Positions 40,487 through 49,840 of a stretch of DNA of 64,000 bases are shown here, piece after piece. Position 1 is the stretch's first letter, and each line of letters starts with the position of its first letter. This DNA comes from Pseudidiomarina gelatinasegens (GTDB lineage Bacteria; Pseudomonadota; Gammaproteobacteria; Enterobacterales; Alteromonadaceae). The notes under the pieces are model-generated. The model did no database searches and had not been told where the DNA came from. It worked only from the letters and a program-made list of their open reading frames with translations. Location: the NCBI RefSeq assembly GCF_004025325.1, contig NZ_RSFE01000008.1, forward strand, positions 29,070 through 93,069. The letters run 5' to 3'. Both the position numbers and the translations under genes were made by a program.

Positions 40487-42238
40487 ATGGCAGGTTTAAT
40501 TCCTAAGAGCTTCATTCATGATTTACTTGAACGTGCCGACGTGGTTGAAGTTGTGGATAGCCGCGTGCCGCTGAAAAAGGCTGGCCGGAATTATCAAGCG
40601 TGTTGCCCCTTTCACAATGAAAAGTCTCCGAGTTTTACGGTAGCCCCTGACAAGCAGTTTTACCATTGCTTCGGTTGCGGTGAACACGGTAATGCCATCG
40701 ATTTTCTGATGAAATTTGATGGTCTTGAATTCCCCGAAGCAATTGAAGAGCTTGCCCACATGATGGGGCTTGAAGTACCGCGCGAAACCACAGCGGACCC
40801 AGCAGCAGATGCCAAGAAACGTGCGCAAGAGTCCAGTGACTATGAACAAATGGAACGCGCCGCGAAGTTTTTTGCGCACCAGTTACGCCGCCATGAAAAC
40901 TCTGCCGCTGTTATTGATTATCTGAAGGGACGTGGCTTAAGCGGTGAAATTGTAAAGCAGTTTCAAATTGGCTATGCCCCGGATGCATGGGACGGCCTTT
41001 TAAGCGCATTGGCGAAAGATCAGCGCAGTAAAGATCAGTTGGTTGATCTGAAACTGATCAATCGCAACGAGCAGGGGCGTTACTATGACTTTTTCCGTGA
41101 CCGAGTGATGTTTCCGATTCGCGATCGGCGCGGACGGGTGGTTGGATTCGGTGGCCGTATTCTCGACGGCGATGGGCCTAAATATTTAAACTCACCCGAA
41201 ACGCGGATTTTTCATAAAGGCCGCGAACTCTATGGTTTCTACGAAGCGCGACAAGCGAATCGTGAACTTGAACAGGTCGTGATTGTTGAAGGTTATATGG
41301 ATGTGGTGGCGCTCGCGCAAGCGGGTATAAGCTATGCTGTTGCGTCACTAGGCACCGCGACCACCACCGACCAATTGCAAATGCTGTTTCGCGCAACGCG
41401 CCGCGTTGTCTGCTGCTATGACGGCGACAGAGCCGGCCGGGATGCTGCTTGGCGCGCTCTAGAAAATGCGTTACCGCTACTTAACGATGGTGTTGAGTTA
41501 AGCTTCCTATTCTTACCCGATGGTGAAGACCCGGATACCTTGGTACGAAAAATAGGTGCCGACGAGTTTCGCAAACGCTTAGATAAAGCTCAGAGTTTTA
41601 CGGACTACTTTTTCGCGCATCTGACCGACACCATTGATGTGAATTCAGACTCAGGTAAGTCGTTGTTACTCAAACAAGCAAAGCCGCTTATAGAGCGTGT
41701 GGGCAGCGAGTTTTATCGTGACACGTTAATGGAGCGCCTGGCACGGCTATTGCGCCGAGAGGCATCGCAACTGGCCGCGCAGATTAAAGCTCCTGCCACG
41801 CAAAAAGCACCTCAAGATAGTTTAAAAATGACGCCAATGCGTCGTGCGATAGGTCTGTTAGTACAACACCCTCAGCTAGGGCGGGAAATTCCGCTCCATA
41901 GTGAACTAAGCGCGTTAAAGCAGCCTGGCATCCAACTGCTATTGAAGCTGCACGAGCAAACTCAAGCGCAAGAACTAACCAGCGCGCAGTTGCTTGAGTT
42001 ATGGCGCGGAGAGCCTGAAGAAAAGCCGCTGCGCCAGCTGGCACGCTGGCAACATCATTTAGATTCTGAAAAAGTAACCCAAGAATTTTTTGATATATTC
42101 GCTTACTTTATTGATCAATTTGTTGAGCAGCGCGCAAATGAATTGTTGGAAAAAGAACGTACGGCACCGCTCAATAAGGTTGAAAAGCAAGAGTACCTTA
42201 CCTTGCTGCAATATTTGAAAGATCGCGGGAAACGCTAA
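40487..42238 (+). CDS. dnaG: DNA primase
   Basis: Makes RNA primers at the replication fork. The start at 40487 (MAGLIPKSFIHDLL) matches E. coli DnaG, and AGG lies six to seven bases ahead; the frame is open upstream from a TTG at 40421, but those codons look like leader. The 583 residues include the CHC2 zinc finger (C40, H43, C61, C64), the RNA-polymerase core with the TOPRIM motif VEGYMDVVALAQ and YDGDRAGRDAA, and a C-terminal DnaB-interacting helical domain. Confidence 0.96.
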   Translation: MAGLIPKSFIHDLLERADVVEVVDSRVPLKKAGRNYQACCPFHNEKSPSFTVAPDKQFYHCFGCGEHGNAIDFLMKFDGLEFPEAIEELAHMMGLEVPRETTADPAADAKKRAQESSDYEQMERAAKFFAHQLRRHENSAAVIDYLKGRGLSGEIVKQFQIGYAPDAWDGLLSALAKDQRSKDQLVDLKLINRNEQGRYYDFFRDRVMFPIRDRRGRVVGFGGRILDGDGPKYLNSPETRIFHKGRELYGFYEARQANRELEQVVIVEGYMDVVALAQAGISYAVASLGTATTTDQLQMLFRATRRVVCCYDGDRAGRDAAWRALENALPLLNDGVELSFLFLPDGEDPDTLVRKIGADEFRKRLDKAQSFTDYFFAHLTDTIDVNSDSGKSLLLKQAKPLIERVGSEFYRDTLMERLARLLRREASQLAAQIKAPATQKAPQDSLKMTPMRRAIGLLVQHPQLGREIPLHSELSALKQPGIQLLLKLHEQTQAQELTSAQLLELWRGEPEEKPLRQLARWQHHLDSEKVTQEFFDIFAYFIDQFVEQRANELLEKERTAPLNKVEKQEYLTLLQYLKDRGKR

Positions 42239-42360
42239 TCGGCGTGACTAATTTCGCTAACTATTAGTGCTTCTATTCAAATCTTGGTTCGAGTAATTGG
42301 AATATAACCCGTAAAAACAATCTGTTACATAGTTGGCATTTTGTTTGCATCACTATTCGT

Positions 42361-42386
42361 GTAATAAAGTCATGTAATAAAGTGAT
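42361..42386 (+). repeat. Tandem 13-bp direct repeat
   Basis: GTAATAAAGTCAT and GTAATAAAGTGAT lie back to back (12 of 13 identical), followed by a partial third copy GTAA. They sit about 45 bases ahead of the DUF3192 gene. Could be replication slippage or a binding site. Confidence 0.6.
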
Positions 42387-42431
42387 GTAAGAATTAAACC
42401 AACCTTAAAAAATAATGATCAGGAGATGACT

Positions 42432-42818
42432 ATGGGTTTTGTAAAGGCTGCGGCATTTGGCGCTGTATTAATTAGCGTTGCAAGCTTACAAGGGTGTGTA
42501 ATCGCAGTTAACGGTGATGGCGAAGGCTATGGCGATAAAGGCAGTTACTCGAAATTAGAGGAAAATAACCGTTCAACCATCGCATCGTTTACCGATGGTA
42601 TGACTGTGCAAGCTGCGCAACATGAGCTTGGAACACCAGATTTTTCAGACCTGTGGACTGTTGATGGCACACGCTATCGCGTACTCTATTATCGCACTCA
42701 GCGCGTGCATGCTGACGGCAACACCACACGTGATGAATGCACACCACTGGTGTTTGCTGACGGTAAACTGATTGGCACCGGCGAGCTGGCCCTATCGCGA
42801 ATTCCGCACAATAACTGA
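42432..42818 (+). CDS. DUF3192 lipoprotein
   Basis: A 128-residue predicted lipoprotein: lipobox ASLQGC with the lipidated Cys near residue 22. Past it comes a short acidic/Gly region, then a compact domain (MTVQAAQHELGTPDFSD, RYRVLYYRTQ, DECTPLVFADGKLIG) resembling the SmpA/BamE-like fold of DUF3192. The ATG at 42432 has AGGAG six bases upstream and is preferred to the ATG two codons earlier, which overlaps it. It is unusual in sitting between dnaG and rpoD. Function unknown. Confidence 0.8.
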   Translation: MGFVKAAAFGAVLISVASLQGCVIAVNGDGEGYGDKGSYSKLEENNRSTIASFTDGMTVQAAQHELGTPDFSDLWTVDGTRYRVLYYRTQRVHADGNTTRDECTPLVFADGKLIGTGELALSRIPHNN

Positions 42819-42863
42819 TTAAATTCTGGCTGAAAACGACAGTATCTGCTACAATTTCCGGTC

Positions 42864-42894
42864 TTGAATTTTATACCTCACGCACTTATATAAA
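42864..42894 (+). promoter_or_regulatory. Predicted promoter for rpoD
   Basis: TTGAAT (42864-42869) is followed by TATATA after 17 bases (42887-42892) or by TATAAA after 19. Just downstream is the inverted repeat GTGTGAA-AG-TTCACAC. The rpoD start is about 85 bases on. Confidence 0.5.
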
Positions 42895-42978
42895 GCGTGT
42901 GAAAGTTCACACATTATCTAAGTCGCCGTAAGTTTAAGACCGGTTACTTTTCTATTTAATAACAGGTGGTAGATCTGT

Positions 42979-44820
42979 ATGCAGCAGAGTCGTCAATCAC
43001 AGCTTAGGCTTCTTATTGCCAAAGGCAAAGAGCAAGGTTATCTCACTTTTGCGGAAGTGAATGATCACCTACCTTCTGAGATCGTTGATTCGGATCAAAT
43101 TGAAGACATCATCAGCATGATCAATGACATGGGTATTAAGGTGTTTGAAAACGCACCCGATGCTGATGAATTGATGATGAGCGAAGACACCGCTGATGAA
43201 GACGCAGCCGAAGCCGCAGCACAGGCATTAGCCAGTGTTGATGGTGAATTAGGGCGCACCACAGACCCTGTGCGCATGTATATGCGCGAAATGGGTACAG
43301 TTGAACTACTTACCCGTGAAGGCGAGATTGATATCGCCAAGCGCATTGAAGATGGTATTAACCAAGTTCAGTGCTCAGTTGCGGAATATCCTGAAGCAAT
43401 CAACTTCCTTCTTGATCAATGGGATACCTGTGAAGCGGAAGAAATGCGCTTAACAGATATTATCTCAGGTTTTATCGATCCAAACGAAGTTGATCAAGCG
43501 CCAGTTGTTGCCACGCACATTGGTTCGGAGTTGAGCAAAGACCAACTCGAAGACGAAGACGATGACGCGGATGACGACGACAGCGACGATGACGACGCAA
43601 ACGAGGGCGGTATTGACCCAGAATTTGCACGTCAGAAATTTGGTGAGTTACGTGACCAATACGAGAAAACCCGTACTGCGATAAGCAAACACGGTCGCGA
43701 TAACCCGAAAGCACGCAAAGAAATTGAAGCATTGAGTGATTTGTTTAAACAATTCCGCTTGGTGCCGAAGCAGTTTGATCGCCTTGTAAAAGACATGCGC
43801 GACATGATGCATCGTGTGCGTGTGCAAGAACGTTTAATCATGAAGATGTGCGTTGAGCAGGCAGGCATGCCGAAGCGCGCGTTCATGAAAGCGTTTGCTG
43901 GTAACGAAAATAGCAAAGCTTGGTTGGATAAAGTAATTGCCGACGGTGAGAGCTATTCAGACTCTGTCGCTGCATTGCAGCCAGAACTAGAACGTTGCGT
44001 TCACAAACTTGCTGAAGTTGAAGTCGAAACAGGCTTAACTATCGCCAAAGTTAAAGACATCAACCGCCGCATGTCGATTGGTGAAGCCAAAGCACGTCGC
44101 GCCAAGAAAGAAATGGTTGAAGCGAACTTGCGTTTGGTTATCTCAATTGCGAAGAAGTATACCAACCGTGGTTTGCAGTTCTTGGACCTTATCCAAGAAG
44201 GTAACATCGGTTTGATGAAAGCCGTTGATAAATTCGAATATCGCCGTGGTTATAAGTTCTCAACTTATGCTACCTGGTGGATTCGCCAAGCAATTACACG
44301 TTCAATTGCTGACCAGGCGCGCACCATTCGTATTCCTGTGCACATGATTGAAACGATCAATAAATTGAATCGTATTTCACGTCAAATGCTGCAAGAAATG
44401 GGCCGCGAACCAACGCCAGAAGAACTTTCTGAGCGCATGGTTATGCCAGAAGACAAAATCCGTAAGGTACTGAAGATTGCCAAAGAGCCGATTTCTATGG
44501 AGACACCTATTGGTGACGACGAAGATTCGCATCTTGGTGATTTCATTGAGGACACAACCCTCGACTTGCCAGTGGATTCTGCTACTTCAGAAAGTTTACG
44601 CAATGCGGTTCGTGAAGTTCTTGGCGGCCTGACTCAGCGTGAAGCGAAAGTTTTGCGGATGCGTTTTGGTATCGACATGAACACAGACCACACGCTTGAA
44701 GAAGTTGGTAAGCAGTTTGATGTAACGCGTGAACGTATTCGTCAGATTGAAGCGAAAGCGCTACGTAAATTGCGTCATCCAAGCCGTTCAGAGCAGTTGA
44801 AATCGTTCCTAGACGAGTAA
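42979..44820 (+). CDS. rpoD: Primary sigma factor RpoD (sigma-70)
   Basis: Housekeeping sigma factor, 613 residues, the same size as in E. coli. Region 1.1 is at the N-terminus ([19 protein letters not shown]), region 1.2 begins near [14 protein letters not shown], and the non-conserved region contains a very acidic run at about 190-210. Region 2 ([21 protein letters not shown]) and region 4 ([34 protein letters not shown]) are intact. The non-conserved acidic segment is low-complexity but normal for the family. Confidence 0.98.
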   Translation: MQQSRQSQLRLLIAKGKEQGYLTFAEVNDHLPSEIVDSDQIEDIISMINDMGIKVFENAPDADELMMSEDTADEDAAEAAAQALASVDGELGRTTDPVRMYMREMGTVELLTREGEIDIAKRIEDGINQVQCSVAEYPEAINFLLDQWDTCEAEEMRLTDIISGFIDPNEVDQAPVVATHIGSELSKDQLEDEDDDADDDDSDDDDANEGGIDPEFARQKFGELRDQYEKTRTAISKHGRDNPKARKEIEALSDLFKQFRLVPKQFDRLVKDMRDMMHRVRVQERLIMKMCVEQAGMPKRAFMKAFAGNENSKAWLDKVIADGESYSDSVAALQPELERCVHKLAEVEVETGLTIAKVKDINRRMSIGEAKARRAKKEMVEANLRLVISIAKKYTNRGLQFLDLIQEGNIGLMKAVDKFEYRRGYKFSTYATWWIRQAITRSIADQARTIRIPVHMIETINKLNRISRQMLQEMGREPTPEELSERMVMPEDKIRKVLKIAKEPISMETPIGDDEDSHLGDFIEDTTLDLPVDSATSESLRNAVREVLGGLTQREAKVLRMRFGIDMNTDHTLEEVGKQFDVTRERIRQIEAKALRKLRHPSRSEQLKSFLDE

Positions 44821-44860
44821 ACTTAAACGCTTTCTGAACGAAAGCATGTAAAAAACGTCT

Positions 44861-44897
44861 AAAAAAGCTCTAGCCCATGCGGGCGGGGCTTTTTTTA
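44861..44897 (+). terminator. Rho-independent terminator after rpoD
   Basis: An A-rich arm and AGCTCT pair with GGGGCT and T's, stacking on GCCC-ATGC-GGGC; a run of eight T's follows. Confidence 0.85.
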
Positions 44898-44951
44898 TTT
44901 TTCGCCCAAAATCTGTTAATATGTGCCTAACTTCGCTGAAAAGGATGAAAT

Positions 44952-45746
44952 ATGATCGCAGTTGATCAGAATAACACCGAAAGACAGCATCCGCGTCGCA
45001 TTATCGACGCGCACTTTCACATTTATAACGATTCATTTCCATTGATTGAGAACCAAGGCTTTTTGCCATCGCAATTCTCAATCGAAGACTATATTCATCG
45101 CACTAAAGACTTCAATGTCATTGGTGGCGTAATTGTTTCGGGTTCAGTACAAGGTTTTGACCAAAGCTACTTAAAAGCGGCCTTGGCTGAAATGGGTGAC
45201 CAATATGTTGGTATCACCAACTTACCGAGCAGTGTCTCCGACGAAGAAATATTAAAGCTGCGCGACCACCGTATTCGCGGTATTCGCGTGAACTTAAAAC
45301 GTGGCGTTGTAAGTGGGCTGGATAACCTGGTCGACTTTGGTAAACGCATTTGGGATTTAGCCGGTTGGCACCTGGAAATGTACGTTGATAGCCGTGAGCT
45401 GGATGAAGTCGCACCAAAACTCATCAAGCTTCCGAAAGTGTCTATTGACCATTTAGGTATGGCACGCTCAGGCCTATCACAAATTCAGAAACTGGCTGAA
45501 AACGGCGTGAAGATTAAAGCCAGTGGCTTCGGTCGCACTGAAGTGGATGTCAGCAAGGCCGTGAAGTCACTGTACGCAATTAACCCGGCGTGTTTGATGT
45601 TCGGTACTGATTTACCTTCAACACGTGCCGAGCGTCCATTTAACGTACGTGACATTGAAACCGTTTGCGAAGCACTCGGTGACGAAAAAGCAATTGATAA
45701 AGTGTTTGCTGGCAACGCCGCAGACTTCTATCACATTAACCTGTAA
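44952..45746 (+). CDS. Amidohydrolase 2 family metal-dependent hydrolase
   Basis: A 264-residue TIM-barrel hydrolase of the amidohydrolase-2 group, which includes 2-pyrone-4,6-dicarboxylate lactonase and related decarboxylases. The N-terminal IDAHFHIY carries the first metal-binding HxH, VSIDHLGMA the later His, and FGTDLPS the catalytic Asp. The substrate cannot be told from sequence. It lies between rpoD and the tRNA gene, where E. coli has mug. Confidence 0.83.
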   Translation: MIAVDQNNTERQHPRRIIDAHFHIYNDSFPLIENQGFLPSQFSIEDYIHRTKDFNVIGGVIVSGSVQGFDQSYLKAALAEMGDQYVGITNLPSSVSDEEILKLRDHRIRGIRVNLKRGVVSGLDNLVDFGKRIWDLAGWHLEMYVDSRELDEVAPKLIKLPKVSIDHLGMARSGLSQIQKLAENGVKIKASGFGRTEVDVSKAVKSLYAINPACLMFGTDLPSTRAERPFNVRDIETVCEALGDEKAIDKVFAGNAADFYHINL

Positions 45747-45769
45747 AAAACCTCGTACGGGGTCATGAC

Positions 45770-45806
45770 AAGCGGGCCGAAATTTCATATACTTGCGCCC
45801 GCTTTT
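45770..45806 (+). terminator. Possible terminator after the amidohydrolase gene
   Basis: AAGCGGGC (45770-45777) pairs perfectly with GCCCGCTT (45797-45804) across a 19-base loop; only a short T tract follows. Confidence 0.5.
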
Positions 45807-45850
45807 GGTTAACGCAATCGAGTTGGCCAAAGCACACCCTCAATCTGTAT

Positions 45851-45927
45851 GGCCCCTTAGCTCAGTTGGTTAGAGCACCCGACTCATAATCGGTAGGTCC
45901 CCAGTTCAAGTCTGGGAGGGGCCACCA
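45851..45927 (+). tRNA. ileX: tRNA-Ile2 (anticodon CAU, lysidine-modified)
   Basis: A 77-base gene including encoded CCA. The acceptor stem GGCCCCT/AGGGGCC, D-arm GCTC/GAGC, anticodon loop CTCATAA and T-arm CCCAG-TTCAAGT-CTGGG all fold. The CAU anticodon alone would suggest Met, but the acceptor sequence and anticodon region closely match E. coli ileX, whose C34 is converted by TilS to lysidine so that it reads AUA. Downstream of rpoD is also where E. coli has ileX. The first pair of the anticodon stem is a C-U mismatch. Confidence 0.88.
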
Positions 45928-46000
45928 TTCAAACCATGCATGGCTTTGCTTTTCCTGTTTGTGGTAACCTGATGAACTAGCCCTGACAGGAAGTGAAACA

Positions 46001-47542
46001 GTGAAACCATTGAACAACTATATCGCGTTTTTATCTATTCTTTTGCTGGTGGCGTTGCCCACAAGTGCATCGGCACGAACTGCCGAAACTAAGCTAGAAG
46101 CCGAACAAACAGCACAGCCAGTGCCTGAACCGACGCGTTTTCGCTCGGAACACAAAGGTACATTTAATGGCACCAAATTAAGCTATACCGTTGACGCTGG
46201 CGAAACCTATATTCGCAACGCTGAAGGTGAGCCAACTGCCGCAATATTCTCGTTTGATTATGTGGCGAAAAGTAAGCAAGGGCGCCCGGTTACATTTATT
46301 TGGAACGGCGGCCCCGGTTCGTCTTCAAACTGGTTGCATATGGGCGGTTATGGCCCGAAACGCATCGTGGTGCCAAGTGATGCAGAGCACCCTGGCGCTG
46401 CGCCATATACCTTGAAAGATGCACCTGAAACCATTCTTGATGCAACCGACATGGTGTTTGTTGATCCGGTAGGCACAGGGTTCTCACGGGCAGTGGGTAA
46501 GGGTAAAAAAGAAGACTTTTGGGGGCTCATGGAAGACGCCAACTCTATGGCTGCTTTCATTGCCGAGTGGCTCACCAAGAATAATCGCTGGAACTCACCG
46601 GTGATTTTGTTAGGTGAGAGCTTTGGTACCACCCGCGCCGCTGCGGTTGCGAAGGTGCTTCTTGATGACTACGTGATTAACGTTAACGGCATTGTGTTTG
46701 TGTCGCAGGCGCTTGATTATCAAGGGTCTACGCCGTATATCGATGACAATATTATTTCCTACATTACTTACATTCCGACCATGGCTGCAACGGCTTGGTA
46801 TCACGGAAAAGTTGATAACTCGGGTGATTTTGAAGCGTTTATTCAGCAAAGCCGCGAGTTCGCAACGCAAGAACTGCTGCCGGCGTTGTTTCAGGGCAAC
46901 CAGCTAAGTGCTGATAAGCGCGCTGAGCTTGTGAGTGAACTGCACCGTTTTACAGGCTTGAGCAAGACATACATTGAGCGTGTTGACCTGCGTATTAATG
47001 CATTTCGTTTTGCCAAAGAGTTGCGGCGCGACGAAGGCATTGCCGTGGGCCGTCTTGATAGCCGGTACATTAAAGACGAACGCGATGATGTTGCGGCAAG
47101 CCCGCGTGAAGACGCTGCGCGGTCGATTTCGCCAGCCTACAAGGCTGCGCTTATGCATTACATGCGTAATGACTTAGGCATTGACTGGAATCGCACCTAT
47201 TTGAATCCTGCCGACCCTGAGCTGTCGGGCAAGTGGCGCTGGAGCCCGTTGCCTGAAGGGCGTTCGTGGGAGCCGCACTACGTGAATACCACGCCAGATT
47301 TGGCCGCGGTATTACGCAGTAACCCGACCCTGAAAGTTATGGTTGGCTCGGGCTATTACGACCTTGTGACCCCGTTTTTTGACGCTGAGTACACGCTGAA
47401 TCGCCATGGTATTGCGCGTGATGACATCGTCTACCACTACTATCACGGTGGTCACATGATGTATGTGCATGAGCCAGCACGAAAGGCGTTACTTGAAGAT
47501 ACCCGCCAGTTTATTAAGGCGCAGACCGGTCAAGCTGATTAA
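46001..47542 (+). CDS. Secreted S10 family serine carboxypeptidase-like protein
   Basis: A 513-residue exported alpha/beta-hydrolase of peptidase family S10. A signal peptide ends near residue 25 (ASA-RTA). The oxyanion segment WNGGPGSSSNWLH, the nucleophile elbow GESFGTT (S207), the Asp in GSGYYDLVTPF and the His in YHGGHMMYVHEPA make a complete catalytic triad. The start is GTG, seven bases after AGGAAG. Family members remove C-terminal residues from peptides at low pH; the substrate here is unknown. Confidence 0.88.
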   Translation: MKPLNNYIAFLSILLLVALPTSASARTAETKLEAEQTAQPVPEPTRFRSEHKGTFNGTKLSYTVDAGETYIRNAEGEPTAAIFSFDYVAKSKQGRPVTFIWNGGPGSSSNWLHMGGYGPKRIVVPSDAEHPGAAPYTLKDAPETILDATDMVFVDPVGTGFSRAVGKGKKEDFWGLMEDANSMAAFIAEWLTKNNRWNSPVILLGESFGTTRAAAVAKVLLDDYVINVNGIVFVSQALDYQGSTPYIDDNIISYITYIPTMAATAWYHGKVDNSGDFEAFIQQSREFATQELLPALFQGNQLSADKRAELVSELHRFTGLSKTYIERVDLRINAFRFAKELRRDEGIAVGRLDSRYIKDERDDVAASPREDAARSISPAYKAALMHYMRNDLGIDWNRTYLNPADPELSGKWRWSPLPEGRSWEPHYVNTTPDLAAVLRSNPTLKVMVGSGYYDLVTPFFDAEYTLNRHGIARDDIVYHYYHGGHMMYVHEPARKALLEDTRQFIKAQTGQAD

Positions 47543-47553
47543 TTATGCGAACG

Positions 47554-47579
47554 GCGCGAGGCTCAAGTGAGCTTCGCGC
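47554..47579. terminator. GC-rich hairpin at a convergent gene end
   Basis: A 12-base arm (47554-47565) is fully complementary, with one G-U pair, to 47568-47579. It spans the stop codon of the OsmC-YcaO gene between it and the S10 gene. No T run follows. Confidence 0.4.
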
Positions 47580-49752
47580 TTGCAGCACGCGCAGCATGCA
47601 GTTTCTTGTAGCTTTCAATAAGGCGTAGATGCTTGTCTAGGCCCTCTAACTGCATATTGGTTGGTGCCAGCCCGTAGAAACGTACGGAGCCATTTACCGA
47701 ACCAACAACTGCATCCATGGTGCTTTCACCAAACATGCGGCGGAAGTTCGGCAGGTAATCGTCCAATTCAAGCTCGTCGTCCAGTGTAACTTCCAGCACG
47801 GCGCTCATGGCGCGATAGAATAAACCACGCTCGACCGTGTTTTCGTTGTACTGTAAAAACGCTTCAACCAATTCATAAGCTTCTTCATGCTGCTGCAAGG
47901 CAAGATAAATAAGCAGCTTCAGCTCAAGAATCGTGAGTTGTCCCCACACCGTATTTTCGTCGAACTCGATGCCAATCAGCGTGATGATATCGATGTAGTT
48001 ATCCAGCTGGCTTTCTTCGAGACGTTCCACCAAATCGGCCAACTGTTCGTTGGTTAAGCGGTGCAGGTTGAGAATGTCTTCCCGGAATTCCAAGGCTTTG
48101 TTGGTGTTATCCCAAACCAGGTCTTCAATTGGATAAACTTCTGAATATCCAGGCACCAACATGCGGCAAACTGGCGCGCCCAAATCTTCATAAACTGCGA
48201 CATAAACCTCTTTGCCAATCTCCGCAAGAATGCCAAATAAGTAATCAGCTTCTTCTTGGTTGGTTCCGGAAAAGTCCCACTCACAAAACGCATAGTCACT
48301 GCGGGCACTGAAAAAGCGCCACGAAACTAAGCCGGAGGAATCAATAAAGTGTTCGACAAAGTTATTGGGTTCCGTAACGGCCATGGAGTTAAAAGTTGGC
48401 GGTTGAAAATCATTAAGCCCTTCGAAGCTTCGGCCTTGCAACAGCTCAGTTAAGCTGCGCTCTAACGCAACATGAAAACTCGGGTGGGCGCCAAACGAGG
48501 CAAATACACCGCCGGTGCGCGGGTTCATGAGCGTCACACAGGCCACAGGGAATTGCCCGCCAAGCGAAGCGTCTTTAACCAAAACAGGGAACCCTTGTGC
48601 TTCCAGTGCTTTGATGCCTTCTACCAGGTGTGGGTATTTAGCCAGCACGGCCTCGGGTACATCAGGCAACGCAATTTCTTCTTCGATGATTTGTTTTTTA
48701 ACAGCCCGCTCGAAAATTTCAGACAGGCACTGCACTTGTGCTTCTTGCAGAGTATTCCCTGCGCTCATACCATTACTGAGGTAAAGGTTTTCGATAAGGT
48801 TTGACGGGAAATACACCGTTTCGCCATCTGAATGACGGGTAAATGGCAATGCGCAAATGCCGCGGTCGGTGCGCCCCGAGTTGGTGTCAATTAAATGGGA
48901 GCCTTGTAACTCGTCATCTGGGTTATAAATGGCTAAACAGTAGTCATCCAAAATACCTTGCGGAAGTTCATCGTCATCGCGCAGCGCAAACCACTTCTCG
49001 TTTGGATAATGCACGAAATCAGCCTGTGCAATTTCTTCGCCAAAAAACTGATCGTTATAAAAGAAATTACAGCTTAAACGCTCAATAAACTCGCCAAGGG
49101 CAGAACACAGGGCACTTTCTTTGGTTGCGCCCTTGCCGTTGGTGAAACACATCGGTGAGCCAGCATCGCGAATGTGCAGTGACCACACATGCGGAACAAT
49201 GTTACGCCATGAGGCAATTTCGATTTTCATGCCGAGGTCGGCCAAAATTGCAGACATGTTGGCGATGGTTTCTTCAAGCGGCAGGTCTTTGCCTTCAATG
49301 AAGGTACGCGTGCCACCTTCAGGAGCCCCCATCAATAGCGCTTGCGCATCTTCGTCTAAGTTTTCTACCACTTCAATTTGGAACTCAGGACCGGTTTGCA
49401 CAACTTTTTTTACGGTGCAACGATCGATAGAACGCAAGATACCTTGGCGGTCTTTTTCAGAGATATCATCAGGTAATTCCACCTGAATTTTGAATATTTG
49501 GTTGTAGCGGTTTTCTGGGTCAACAATGTTGTTTTGCGACAACCGAATGTTCTCGGTTGGAATATCACGCGCGACACAATAAACCTTCACGAAATAAGCC
49601 GCACACATGGCTGATGACGCTAAGAAGTAATCAAATGGGCTCGGTGCCGAACCATCGCCTTTATAACGAATAGGTTGGTCAGTGACGACAGTGAAATCAT
49701 CAAACTTGGCTTCAAGTCTGAGATTGTCGAGAAAGTTAACTTTTATTTCCAT
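47563..49752 (-). CDS. OsmC-YcaO fusion protein
   Basis: A 729-residue protein with an N-terminal OsmC/Ohr-like domain (about 1-140, with the paired cysteines C50 and C112) fused to a full YcaO protein (about 150-729). The YcaO part follows E. coli YcaO closely: FTNGKGATKESALCSALGEF, ERLSCNFF, ALPFTRHSDGETVYFP, SNGMSAGNTLQEAQVQ and LTELLQGR, including the acidic residues of the YcaO ATP site, and the C-terminal TPR-like extension. E. coli YcaO has been reported to aid RimO-dependent methylthiolation of ribosomal protein S12; OsmC domains reduce organic peroxides with cysteine. What the fusion achieves is unknown. Confidence 0.92.
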   Translation of the reverse strand: MEIKVNFLDNLRLEAKFDDFTVVTDQPIRYKGDGSAPSPFDYFLASSAMCAAYFVKVYCVARDIPTENIRLSQNNIVDPENRYNQIFKIQVELPDDISEKDRQGILRSIDRCTVKKVVQTGPEFQIEVVENLDEDAQALLMGAPEGGTRTFIEGKDLPLEETIANMSAILADLGMKIEIASWRNIVPHVWSLHIRDAGSPMCFTNGKGATKESALCSALGEFIERLSCNFFYNDQFFGEEIAQADFVHYPNEKWFALRDDDELPQGILDDYCLAIYNPDDELQGSHLIDTNSGRTDRGICALPFTRHSDGETVYFPSNLIENLYLSNGMSAGNTLQEAQVQCLSEIFERAVKKQIIEEEIALPDVPEAVLAKYPHLVEGIKALEAQGFPVLVKDASLGGQFPVACVTLMNPRTGGVFASFGAHPSFHVALERSLTELLQGRSFEGLNDFQPPTFNSMAVTEPNNFVEHFIDSSGLVSWRFFSARSDYAFCEWDFSGTNQEEADYLFGILAEIGKEVYVAVYEDLGAPVCRMLVPGYSEVYPIEDLVWDNTNKALEFREDILNLHRLTNEQLADLVERLEESQLDNYIDIITLIGIEFDENTVWGQLTILELKLLIYLALQQHEEAYELVEAFLQYNENTVERGLFYRAMSAVLEVTLDDELELDDYLPNFRRMFGESTMDAVVGSVNGSVRFYGLAPTNMQLEGLDKHLRLIESYKKLHAARAASAKLT

Positions 49753-49840
49753 GAACAGGCTACCGAGGTTATGAATTTCAAATCTTGATAGCCATTATCC
49801 CGATTTTGACGGCGTTTGTCTTGGAAATCGGCCGGCCCGG

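Noticed and set aside
43540..43610. The GAC-rich run in rpoD as a microsatellite or insertion
   Set aside because: An acidic low-complexity segment in the non-conserved region is normal for primary sigma factors.
45851..45927. tRNA-Met (elongator) from the CAU anticodon
   Set aside because: Acceptor stem and anticodon region match ileX and the location after rpoD fits tRNA-Ile2.
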